Assembly: GCF_018491765.1 (NCBI RefSeq)
Contig: NZ_JABWCU010000020.1
Location: forward strand, 1 to 64,000
DNA: 64,000 nucleotides
Direction: 5' to 3'
Source of the DNA: Novosphingobium profundi
GTDB taxonomy: Bacteria; Pseudomonadota; Alphaproteobacteria; Sphingomonadales; Sphingomonadaceae
Below are positions 25,345-32,708 of this stretch, piece by piece. Both the position numbers and the translations under genes were made by a program. Below the pieces are notes generated by a model. It ran no database searches. It was given only the letters and a program-made list of their open reading frames with translations, and was not told where the DNA came from. How positions within the stretch are numbered: position 1 is the first letter of the stretch; the number at the start of each line of letters is the position of its first letter.

Positions 25345-25363
25345 CGAGGGGCCCTGCCCCTCG
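25345..25363. terminator. hairpin at convergent junction (type 2)
   Basis: Perfect stem CGAGGGGC/GCCCCTCG with loop CCT, preceded by GGGAGCT, and followed on the plus strand by a T-rich tract (CTCTCTTTTT). Near-identical copy at 53650. Lies between convergent genes. The ~300 bases from 25085 to 25380 hold only these two hairpins. Confidence 0.65.
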
Positions 25364-25380
25364 AAACTCTCTTTTTCCGT

Positions 25381-25878
25381 CTACTTTCGAATGACCAGCG
25401 AAGGCGGCCGCTTGCGCGGCACCCAATGCCCGCGCCCGGGAAACTTGCTCAGCACTTCACCGTCCCACAGACGCACGGTGCGGCGGTGGAAGCGCCATGC
25501 GCCATCCTCGCAGCGCACCGCATGGTCGTCGTACCAGCCGGTAAATCGCAGGAGGTAGGGCGGCTCGTCCTCACATTCGGTGACGAAGGCGAAACTGCGC
25601 ATCGTGACGCTTCCGTCCTCCTGCGCCCGAAACTGGGTCTGGGTGACGTGGTGCTGGCGCCCGGGAAAGCCCGGCGCGTTGCGATAGTGCTCGGCGATGC
25701 CGCGGATGCCCTCGTGGCCTTCCCAGATGTCGGGGTCCTCGAAGACTTCCTCGACCATGCGCGCATCAGGAGTAAAGCAGGCGACGAGCGCCTCGACGTC
25801 GCCCGTATCGAGCGCCCAGCTGTAGTCTGCGATAAGATCCTGAAGTGCCAGTCGGTCTTCGATCGGCAATTTCGACAC
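25381..25878 (-). CDS. NTF2/SnoaL-like protein
   Basis: 165 residues of the SnoaL_4 type: ALQDLIADYSWALDTGDVEA, LVACFTPDARMVEE, IRGIAEHYRN, RQHHVTQTQF with paired His, then LRFTGWYDDHAVRCEDGAWR. Many members are cofactor-free lyases or isomerases (steroid isomerase, scytalone dehydratase, BaiE). In sphingomonads an NTF2-like enzyme (LdpA, from memory) removes formaldehyde from a diarylpropane to make a lignostilbene, which a lignostilbene dioxygenase then cleaves; a dioxygenase of that family is encoded at 30887. This gene is divergent from the NmrA/PQQ/GMC/dioxygenase operon across GTAACG-box 2. Exact reaction unknown. Confidence 0.8.
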   Translation of the reverse strand: MSKLPIEDRLALQDLIADYSWALDTGDVEALVACFTPDARMVEEVFEDPDIWEGHEGIRGIAEHYRNAPGFPGRQHHVTQTQFRAQEDGSVTMRSFAFVTECEDEPPYLLRFTGWYDDHAVRCEDGAWRFHRRTVRLWDGEVLSKFPGRGHWVPRKRPPSLVIRK

Positions 25879-25953
25879 GCTAATTCTCTCCCATGAAGTG
25901 CCCCCGCCCCGGCGACGTCCGACGACGACGCGACGAGGTGCCTTGACCTAACC

Positions 25954-25967
25954 GTAACACTCGTTAC
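25954..25967. promoter_or_regulatory. GTAACG-box 2 (GTAACACTCGTTAC) within a promoter
   Basis: One mismatch from the perfect palindrome. On the plus strand TTGACC (25943) and TACTTT (25965) form -35 and -10 elements 16 bases apart, with the box filling the spacer. Between divergent NTF2-like and NmrA-like genes. Confidence 0.68.
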
Positions 25968-26020
25968 TTTCTTCCACAAGAACTCCGGGAGGACTCGGAG
26001 CGAGACTGGGAAGAGAGAGT

Positions 26021-26935
26021 TTGGGCAAGATCATCGTCACCGGCGCGTCGGGCGCCTTCGGCCGCAGTGCGGCGCAATTGCTGCTGGCAAAGTGCGCGCC
26101 CGACGACCTCGTCTTCCTCACCCGCACGCCCGAGAAGCTTAGCCAGTTCGCCGAGGCGGGCGCCCATGTCCGCGCCGCCGATTTCGACGATCCTGCCTCG
26201 CTTCCCGCCGCGATGGAAGGGGGCGAGCGCATGCTGCTCATTTCCACCGCGCGCGTCGGAACGCGCGTGGGGCAGCACCGCAACGCCGTCGAGGCCGCCG
26301 TTGCGGCGGGTGTCGGCCATATCGTCTATACCTCGCTGATCGCCGCCGACGCCCCCGACAATCCGGCCATCGTCAAGCTCGACCACCGCGCCACCGAGGA
26401 GATCATCGAAGCCTCGGGCGCGGCCTGGACGCACCTGCGCGACAGCCAGTACGCCGAGGCGATCGCAACCGCCATGGTCATCCCCGCCCTCGCCAGCGGG
26501 CACAAGCCCGACAACTGCGGCGAAGGCAAAGTCGCCTTCGTCAGCCGCGACGACTGCGTGGCCTCGGCGGTCGGCGTGCTCACCCAGGAAGGCCACGCCC
26601 GGACCGCCTATACCCTGACCGGCCCCGAGCTCATTTCGATCCCCGAGGCGCTGGCCATGGCAAGCGAGATCGCAGGCAAGCCGATCACGGTGGAACACGT
26701 CGATGACGCGGCGATGTTCGCCTATTTCGACACGCTGGGCGTGCCGCGCCACGCCTCGGACATCGTGCCCGACGGGCCGATCCCCTGGTCGAGCGACGAC
26801 ATGGTGACCTTCGGCCAGTCGATCCGAGAGGGTTATTTCGACTGCGTGACCGACCACGTCGAGAAGCTGACCGGCAAGCCTCCGCGCTCGCTGCGCGACG
26901 TCATGCTCCAGCACTGCGCGGCCTGGCCGAAGTGA
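26021..26935 (+). CDS. NmrA-like atypical short-chain dehydrogenase/reductase
   Basis: 304 residues from a TTG start with GAAGAGAGAG upstream. Dinucleotide site KIIVTGASGAFGRSAAQLLL; then FLTRTPEKL, a HIVYTSLIAADAP segment and no classical YxxxK, as in NmrA/QOR2-like and pinoresinol-reductase-like proteins. The family includes quinone reductases and lignan/isoflavone reductases; SYK-6 PinZ is a pinoresinol reductase of this broad type (recalled). First gene of a plus-strand operon with a PQQ dehydrogenase (14-base gap), GMC oxidoreductase and lignostilbene-type dioxygenase, controlled by GTAACG-box 2. A role in reducing a quinone methide or a lignan ring is possible; not provable here. Confidence 0.78.
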   Translation: MGKIIVTGASGAFGRSAAQLLLAKCAPDDLVFLTRTPEKLSQFAEAGAHVRAADFDDPASLPAAMEGGERMLLISTARVGTRVGQHRNAVEAAVAAGVGHIVYTSLIAADAPDNPAIVKLDHRATEEIIEASGAAWTHLRDSQYAEAIATAMVIPALASGHKPDNCGEGKVAFVSRDDCVASAVGVLTQEGHARTAYTLTGPELISIPEALAMASEIAGKPITVEHVDDAAMFAYFDTLGVPRHASDIVPDGPIPWSSDDMVTFGQSIREGYFDCVTDHVEKLTGKPPRSLRDVMLQHCAAWPK

Positions 26936-26949
26936 AGGGGCGCACGACG

Positions 26950-29175
26950 ATGACCAACATGCCCCCCCTCGCCCGCCTTGCACGCGCCACGCTCGCGCTC
27001 GCTCCGGCGCTGCTGCTCGCCGCCTGTTCGAGCGCGGTCGGCCAGGGCGCCGCACCCACTGCGGCTGGCGACGACTGGCCCAGCCCCAAGGGCGGCGCGG
27101 ACGCGGCACACTACTCCACACTCGAAGGCATCACCCCCGCCAACGTCGGCCAACTGGGCCTTGCCTGGAGCCAGGACCTGGGCACCGACCGCGTCCAGGA
27201 AGCAACCCCGGTGGTGGTGGGCGGCGTGATGTACACCAGCGGCAATCTCGGCCGCGCCTATGCCTTCGACGCGGCGACGGGCAAGCCCCTGTGGGCGTTC
27301 GAGCCCGAGGTCGACATGCAGGCCAACCGCGCCGCCTGCTGCGACCAGGCCAATCGCGGCGTCGCGGTGGCCCACGGCAAGGTCTTCGTCGGCGCGCTCG
27401 ACGGCTGGCTCTACGCGCTCGACGCGAAGACCGGCGCGGTGCTGTGGAAGCGGGACACCGTCACCGACCGGACGCGCGGCTACACCATCACCGGCGCGCC
27501 CGAAGTTGCCGGGAACCTCGTGGTGATCGGCAATGCCGGCGCCGAGTACGACACGCGCGGCTACGTCACCGCCTACGACACCGCGACCGGAAAGCAGGCC
27601 TGGCGCTTCTTCACCGTGCCCCACGACCCGAAGCTGGGCCCCCAGGAGAACTCCGAGCTCGATGTTGCGCTCAAGACCTGGTCACCAAACAGCCGCTGGG
27701 ACATCGGCGGCGGTGGCACGGTGTGGGACGCTATCAACTACGATGCGCAGAACGACAGCGTGATCATCGGCGTGGGCAACGGCGGGCCCTACAACATCGA
27801 GCGCCGCTCGCCCGGCGGCGGCGACAATCTCTACCTCGGCTCGCTCGTCGCGCTCGATCGCAAGACCGGCCGGGTGAAGTGGCACTATCAGGAAACGCCG
27901 GGCGACGCCTGGGACTACACCTCGACCCAGCCATTGCTCTTTGCCGAAGTGACGGTGGAGGGAAAGCCGCGCGCGGTGATCCTTCATGCGCCCAAGAACG
28001 GCTTCCTCTTCGTGCTCGACCGCGAAACCGGGAAACCCATCGCGATCAACGCCATCGTGCGCACGAGCTGGGCCGAGGGCTACGACCTGGCAACCGGACG
28101 CCCCAAGATGCGGCCCGAGGGGGCCAACTACTGGAAGGGCCCGCGCATCGTCTTTCCCGCCTCGCCCGGCGCGCGCAACTGGTATCCCCCGGCCTACGAT
28201 CCGGATCGCGGGCTCTATTTCGCCTCGGTGCTCGACATGGGCAATCTCATGTTCGCCACGCCCCCGCTCGACCCCGCCGACCCGCACCGCAAGAAGGCGC
28301 TCAACATCCAGACCGCCTTGCTGTTCACCTCGGACCTTGGCCAGTCGCTGGCGACGCTCCCGCCCCCGGTGCAGGAGGCCGTGCAGAAACTGCCTGAATG
28401 GCAATGGGTCAAGGACAAGCCCTATAGCGCGCAAGTGCGCGCGATCGACCCGCTGACCGGCAAGGCCAAGTGGGCGGTCGACACCGCCGGATGGCAGGAC
28501 CGTCCGGGCGTCCTCGCGACGCGGACCGGCCTCGTCTTCCACGGCAGCATCGACGGGCACCTCTACGCCCGCGATGCCGAAACCGGCAAGGTGCTGTGGT
28601 CGATCGATACCGGCCGCTCGATCCTCGCCGCGCCGATGACCTACCGCGTCAAGGGCGTGCAGTACCTCGCGGTCGCCACCGGCTTTGGCGGCGGCGGCTG
28701 GGGCTTCGTGCCGCGCTACTCGGCCGCCTATGCCTATGGCAACGCCAACCGCATGCTGGTCTTCCGGCTCGGCGGTGGGCCCGTTGCCAAGCCCGAACCG
28801 CTGCCCGCCCCCGAGGTTGCCCCGGCCCCGCCCGCGCAATTGCCCGGCGTCACCCCGGCGACGATCGCGCGCGGCCAGGCGGTGTTCTTCGGCAACTGCG
28901 CGATCTGCCATTCGAACCAGTTGCGCGCCGGCGTGCCCGACCTTCGCCGAATGACCCCCGACATCCACGAGGCCTTCGACCAGATCGTGCTGGATGGCGC
29001 ATTCCTGCCGATGGGCATGCCGCGCTGGGACGATCTCATCAGCAAGGACGATGCCCACGCGATCCACGCCTGGCTGATCGACGAACAGGGCAAGGCCCGC
29101 ACCCGGGAGCTCAAGCTCCAGGCCGAAGGCAAGCCGCTCGACACGCCCAGCCTCACCATCCTGTCCAGCTACTGA
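26950..29175 (+). CDS. PQQ-dependent quinohaemoprotein alcohol dehydrogenase, second copy (lipoprotein)
   Basis: 741 residues from an ATG with AAGGGG nine bases upstream. Signal with lipobox LLLAACSSA. Propeller motifs: AYAFDAATGKPLWAFEP, vicinal Cys in NRAACCDQANRG, GYTITGAPEVAG, WHYQETPGDAWDYTSTQP; haem c site CAICHS about residue 650 and a probable Met ligand in LPMGMPRW. Paralogous to the protein at 12839. Located between the NmrA-like and GMC genes with gaps of 14 and 13 bases, so co-transcribed. Periplasmic oxidation of an alcohol, with electrons passed to the respiratory chain. Needs PQQ and calcium; no PQQ biosynthesis genes in the window. Confidence 0.92.
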   Translation: MTNMPPLARLARATLALAPALLLAACSSAVGQGAAPTAAGDDWPSPKGGADAAHYSTLEGITPANVGQLGLAWSQDLGTDRVQEATPVVVGGVMYTSGNLGRAYAFDAATGKPLWAFEPEVDMQANRAACCDQANRGVAVAHGKVFVGALDGWLYALDAKTGAVLWKRDTVTDRTRGYTITGAPEVAGNLVVIGNAGAEYDTRGYVTAYDTATGKQAWRFFTVPHDPKLGPQENSELDVALKTWSPNSRWDIGGGGTVWDAINYDAQNDSVIIGVGNGGPYNIERRSPGGGDNLYLGSLVALDRKTGRVKWHYQETPGDAWDYTSTQPLLFAEVTVEGKPRAVILHAPKNGFLFVLDRETGKPIAINAIVRTSWAEGYDLATGRPKMRPEGANYWKGPRIVFPASPGARNWYPPAYDPDRGLYFASVLDMGNLMFATPPLDPADPHRKKALNIQTALLFTSDLGQSLATLPPPVQEAVQKLPEWQWVKDKPYSAQVRAIDPLTGKAKWAVDTAGWQDRPGVLATRTGLVFHGSIDGHLYARDAETGKVLWSIDTGRSILAAPMTYRVKGVQYLAVATGFGGGGWGFVPRYSAAYAYGNANRMLVFRLGGGPVAKPEPLPAPEVAPAPPAQLPGVTPATIARGQAVFFGNCAICHSNQLRAGVPDLRRMTPDIHEAFDQIVLDGAFLPMGMPRWDDLISKDDAHAIHAWLIDEQGKARTRELKLQAEGKPLDTPSLTILSSY

Positions 29176-29188
29176 GAGGAGACGGACC

Positions 29189-30811
29189 ATGGATAGACCC
29201 GACATCATCGTCATCGGCGGCGGCTCGGCCGGCGCCGCGATGGCCGCGCGGCTTGCCGAGGGCGGCGTGCGCGTCCTGCTGCTCGAGGCCGGACGTTCGG
29301 ACAAGACGCTCAAGTCGCGCGTGCCCGCGCTGACCAGTTCGGTCGTGCAGAACCCCGAATTCGACTGGTGCTACAAGGTCGAGCCGGACGCCTCGCTGGG
29401 CGGTCGGGCGGACGTGTGGCCCGCGGGCAAGCTGCTGGGCGGCGGCAGTTCCTTGAACGGCATGATGTTCATCCGCGGCCACAAATGGGACTACGACCAT
29501 TGGGCCGAACTGGGCGCAACGGGCTGGGACTACGCCAGTGTGCTCCCCTATTTCCGCCGGATGGAGGACAACGAGCGCGGGCCCGACGCCTGGCGCGGCA
29601 CCGGTGGCCCGATCGGCGTCTCCGAGGTGCGCGCGCGCTACGCGGTAACCGACGACTGGATCGAGGCCGCACAGGAAGCGGGCATCCCCCGCTCAGCCGA
29701 TCTCAACGGCCAGAGCGCGGAAGGGGTCGACTACGTGCAGGTCTCGCAGCGCGGCGGAATGCGCTGCTCGACCGCGCGCGGCTACCTCGAGGGGCGCGAC
29801 TACCACGGTCGCCTGCGCGTCGAACTTGAATGCCAGGTCCTGCGCGTGCTGGTCGAGGAGGGCCGCGCGACGGGCGTGGTCGTGCTCCAGGGCGGCGAGG
29901 AACGCACCTTGCGCACCAGCCGCGGGGTGGTGCTCAGCGCCGGCTCGATGAACACCCCGCGCCTGCTGATGCTTTCGGGCATCGGTCCGGGCGAGCACCT
30001 GCAGGACACGGGCATTGCGCTCGTGCGCGACCTGCCCGGCGTCGGGCGCAACCTGCAGGACCATGTCGGCACGCACCTCGTCAACACGGTCAAGGCGAAC
30101 ACGCTCAACACCGACGCACAAGGCGTGCGGGGCGCGCTGCAGCTGCTCAAGTTCGCGGCCTTGCGCAAAGGGGCGCTCACCACCGGGATCGGCCACGCAC
30201 AGGCCTTCGTCCATTCGCGCCCCGGACTTGCCGCGCCCAACCTGCAGATCTCCTTCGCCGCCTTCGCCTTCGATTTCGACGAACAGGGCCGGCTCATGCT
30301 GCGCAAGGACGCGGCGGTCTCGACGCTGATCGGGCTCATGCGCCCCACCGCGCGCGGGCGCATCACGCTGCGCTCGGCCGATCCGCTCGCCCCCCCGGTG
30401 ATCGCGCACCAGCAGCTGGCCGGCGCCGACGACATCGAGCAGATCGTCGAGGGCATCGCCATCGCGCGTCGGATCATGGCGGCCGAGCCGATGGCCGCGC
30501 AGATCACCGGCGAAGTGCGCCCTGGCGCCGCACTCGACAGCCCCGAAGCGCTGCGCGAATACGTCAAGCTCGCCTCGATCCCGCTCTACCATCCGGTCGG
30601 CACCGCGAAGATGGGCGCGGCCGAGGACCTCATGGCGGTGGTCGATCCCGACCTCGCCGTCCACGGCGTGGCGGGCCTGTGGATCGCCGACGCGTCCGTT
30701 TTCCCGAGCCTGCCCGCGGGCAACACCAACGCCACCGCCATCATGGTCGGCGACAAGGGCTCGGACCATGTCTTGAAGGCCCTGCGCGCGAACCAGAACC
30801 TGGCCGCGTGA
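29189..30811 (+). CDS. GMC-family FAD oxidoreductase
   Basis: 540 residues, normal GMC length, with GAGGAGACGG as ribosome site. FAD motif IIVIGGGSAGAAMAARLAEG, then LLGGGSSLNGMMFIRGHKWD, the second GMC signature GSMNTPRLLMLSGIGP, and the C-terminal catalytic region YHPVGTAKMG and FPSLPAGNTNATAIMVG with the active His and Asn. GMC enzymes oxidise alcohols. In SYK-6, GMC proteins oxidise beta-hydroxypropiovanillone (HpvZ) and the hydroxymethyl of a phenylcoumaran (PhcC/PhcD), both recalled from memory; this protein is a candidate for either. Operon position, next to a lignostilbene-type dioxygenase and with DUF3237 in the same putative regulon, favours the phenylcoumaran option slightly. Confidence 0.9.
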   Translation: MDRPDIIVIGGGSAGAAMAARLAEGGVRVLLLEAGRSDKTLKSRVPALTSSVVQNPEFDWCYKVEPDASLGGRADVWPAGKLLGGGSSLNGMMFIRGHKWDYDHWAELGATGWDYASVLPYFRRMEDNERGPDAWRGTGGPIGVSEVRARYAVTDDWIEAAQEAGIPRSADLNGQSAEGVDYVQVSQRGGMRCSTARGYLEGRDYHGRLRVELECQVLRVLVEEGRATGVVVLQGGEERTLRTSRGVVLSAGSMNTPRLLMLSGIGPGEHLQDTGIALVRDLPGVGRNLQDHVGTHLVNTVKANTLNTDAQGVRGALQLLKFAALRKGALTTGIGHAQAFVHSRPGLAAPNLQISFAAFAFDFDEQGRLMLRKDAAVSTLIGLMRPTARGRITLRSADPLAPPVIAHQQLAGADDIEQIVEGIAIARRIMAAEPMAAQITGEVRPGAALDSPEALREYVKLASIPLYHPVGTAKMGAAEDLMAVVDPDLAVHGVAGLWIADASVFPSLPAGNTNATAIMVGDKGSDHVLKALRANQNLAA

Positions 30812-30886
30812 CGAACGATAACCGGGGCCACCGGGGAGAATGACGAAACACCGCGATCCGGTTGCAATCTGGAGAGGACGTAACCC

Positions 30887-32374
30887 GTGACCAATTTTCC
30901 AAAGACGATCCATTTCATCGGCACCAACACGCCCGTCGGCATCGAATGGTCGGCGCGCAATCTCGACGTCGTCGGCACCATCCCCGAGGAGATCGACGGG
31001 GCCTTCTTCCGCGCCGTCCCCGATCCCGCGCTGGCGCCCATGTTCGAGGACGAGATCGCGCTCTCGGGCGACGGCATGGTCGCCAAGTTCGACATTCGCG
31101 GCGGCGTGGTCGACTACGCGATCAAGTACGTCGAGACCGAGCGCTACAAGCTCGAGAAGGAGGCCCGCCGCGCGCTCTTCGGGCGCTACCGCAATCCCTT
31201 CACCGACGATCCCAGCGTCGCGGGCAAGGACCGCACCGTCGCCAACACCACCCCGGTCTGGCACGGCGGGCGCCTGCTCATGACCAAGGAGGATGGCCTG
31301 GGCTACGAGATCGACCCCGAAACGCTCGAAACGATCGGTCGCTTCGACTATTACGGCGCGCTCAAGTCGGAGACCTTCACCGCCCACCCGCGCATCGATC
31401 CCGAGACCGGCGAGATGTTCTTCTTCGGCTACGAGGCCGGCGGTCTCGCCAGCCTCGACGTCGCCTACGGCATCGCCGACAAGGACGGCAATCTCGTTTC
31501 CGAGCAATGGTTCCAGCAGCCCTACTGCTCGACCATCCACGATTTCCTGATCACCGAGAAATACGCGATCTTCCCCATCTTCCCGACCACCGCCGACCTT
31601 TCCCGGATCGAGGCGGGCGGCCCGCACTGGGCGCACCAGCAGGAGCTGGAAAGCTGGGTCGGGATCATGCCGCGCTATGGCAAGGTCGAGGAAATGCGCT
31701 GGTTCAAGGGACCCAAGGGGGTCTCGGCGTTCCACTTCCTCAACGCCTACGACGATGGCGACAGGATCCACATGGACGTGTGCCTCTCGGACACCTGCGC
31801 CTTCCAGTTCATGCGCGAGGCGGGCGGGGTCGAACGCGCGCAGCAGGACATCCAGGGCGGGATGACGCGTTGGAGCTTCGACATGGCCAAGCCCGGCGAG
31901 AGCTTCGAATCGCGCGTGATCGGCCCTCCGGGCGACATGCCGCGCATTCCCGACGCCAACCAGGGTCGCCCTCACCGCAAGGGCTGGTACCTGACGATCA
32001 ACCCCGAGGGTGGCCCGCCCGTGCTCGGCGGCCCGGTCGGCGTTTCGTTTAATATGCTCCTCCAGATCGAGCCGGGCAACGGGCGCATCGACGCGCTCCC
32101 GCTCGAGCCGGGCATGGCGATCAACGAGCCGGTTCACGTGCCCTCGCGCGATCCCGAGAAGGACGGCTGGTTGCTAACGGTCGTGGATAAACAGACCGGA
32201 CCGGACAGCTTCGATTCGCAGCTTTGGGTGATCGATGCCGGAGCCGTCAGCGCCGGCCCCGTCGCGCGCGTGCCGATGCCCATGCCGATGCGCGCACAAG
32301 TGCACGGCTGGTGGGTCCCGCGCACAGAGCTGGAAAAGGCCAGGGCACGCCACGCAGAGATCGTTCCGGCCTGA
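30887..32374 (+). CDS. lignostilbene-type carotenoid cleavage dioxygenase
   Basis: 495 residues from a GTG (GGACGTAACCC upstream). The four iron-binding His of the family are visible in FTAHPRIDPETGEMFFFGY, STIHDFLITEKYAIFPIFP, SAFHFLNAYDDGDRIHMDV and MRAQVHGWWVPR, with second-shell Glu nearby. Lignostilbene dioxygenases cut the central double bond of stilbenes into two aromatic aldehydes (for example vanillin) using Fe(II) and oxygen. It is the last gene of the NmrA/PQQ/GMC operon; stilbenes are the expected products of upstream deformylation (LdpA-type) or decarboxylation (PhcF/PhcG-type) steps, for which NTF2-like and DUF3237 candidates occur in the same region. Vanillin made here could be oxidised by one of the three aldehyde dehydrogenases. 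Cytoplasmic. Confidence 0.92.
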   Translation: MTNFPKTIHFIGTNTPVGIEWSARNLDVVGTIPEEIDGAFFRAVPDPALAPMFEDEIALSGDGMVAKFDIRGGVVDYAIKYVETERYKLEKEARRALFGRYRNPFTDDPSVAGKDRTVANTTPVWHGGRLLMTKEDGLGYEIDPETLETIGRFDYYGALKSETFTAHPRIDPETGEMFFFGYEAGGLASLDVAYGIADKDGNLVSEQWFQQPYCSTIHDFLITEKYAIFPIFPTTADLSRIEAGGPHWAHQQELESWVGIMPRYGKVEEMRWFKGPKGVSAFHFLNAYDDGDRIHMDVCLSDTCAFQFMREAGGVERAQQDIQGGMTRWSFDMAKPGESFESRVIGPPGDMPRIPDANQGRPHRKGWYLTINPEGGPPVLGGPVGVSFNMLLQIEPGNGRIDALPLEPGMAINEPVHVPSRDPEKDGWLLTVVDKQTGPDSFDSQLWVIDAGAVSAGPVARVPMPMPMRAQVHGWWVPRTELEKARARHAEIVPA

Positions 32375-32401
32375 CCGCCGGAGGCATCGGGGCCACTTCG
32401 A

Positions 32402-32423
32402 AGGCAGGTCGAACGACCTGCCT
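32402..32423. terminator. hairpin after dioxygenase gene
   Basis: Perfect ten-base stem AGGCAGGTCG/CGACCTGCCT with loop AA, 28 bases after the stop of the dioxygenase. No T-run. Separates that operon from the TonB receptor promoter. Confidence 0.6.
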
Positions 32424-32452
32424 CCGGGCTCGAAAATCCGGTTGACACTTTA

Positions 32453-32466
32453 ATAACGATCGTTAC
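32453..32466. promoter_or_regulatory. GTAACG-box 3 within promoter of TonB receptor
   Basis: ATAACGATCGTTAC; the 12-base core TAACGATCGTTA is a perfect palindrome. TTGACA (32442) and TACTAA (32464) flank it with 16-base spacing, so a bound protein would block RNA polymerase. The receptor starts 243 bases downstream; the leader between has no other gene I can support. Confidence 0.75.
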
Positions 32467-32708
32467 TAATTTTGCGAGGGTAGTTGCACTACCAGCGTCC
32501 CGTCTGCCCGTCCCGGGCCGTGCGCCGCTGTGTCATGCTCCCGCCCGCAGAACAACAAGCCACCAACGCATGGCCGTTGGGTCGGGAGACCGTTGCCACT
32601 CGTGCCCTTCCCGCCGTGGGATGGACCGGGTTGCCGCGCGATGAGAAAGGGCGATGCAACGCCTTCCATCTCTTCCGGCCGAAGCCTCGGTGAAGGGAGA
32701 GACATTCG

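Noticed and set aside
29693..32137. 814-codon antisense frame over the GMC and dioxygenase genes
   Set aside because: The plus strand has complete conserved FAD and four-His motifs; the antisense product looks like compositional noise.
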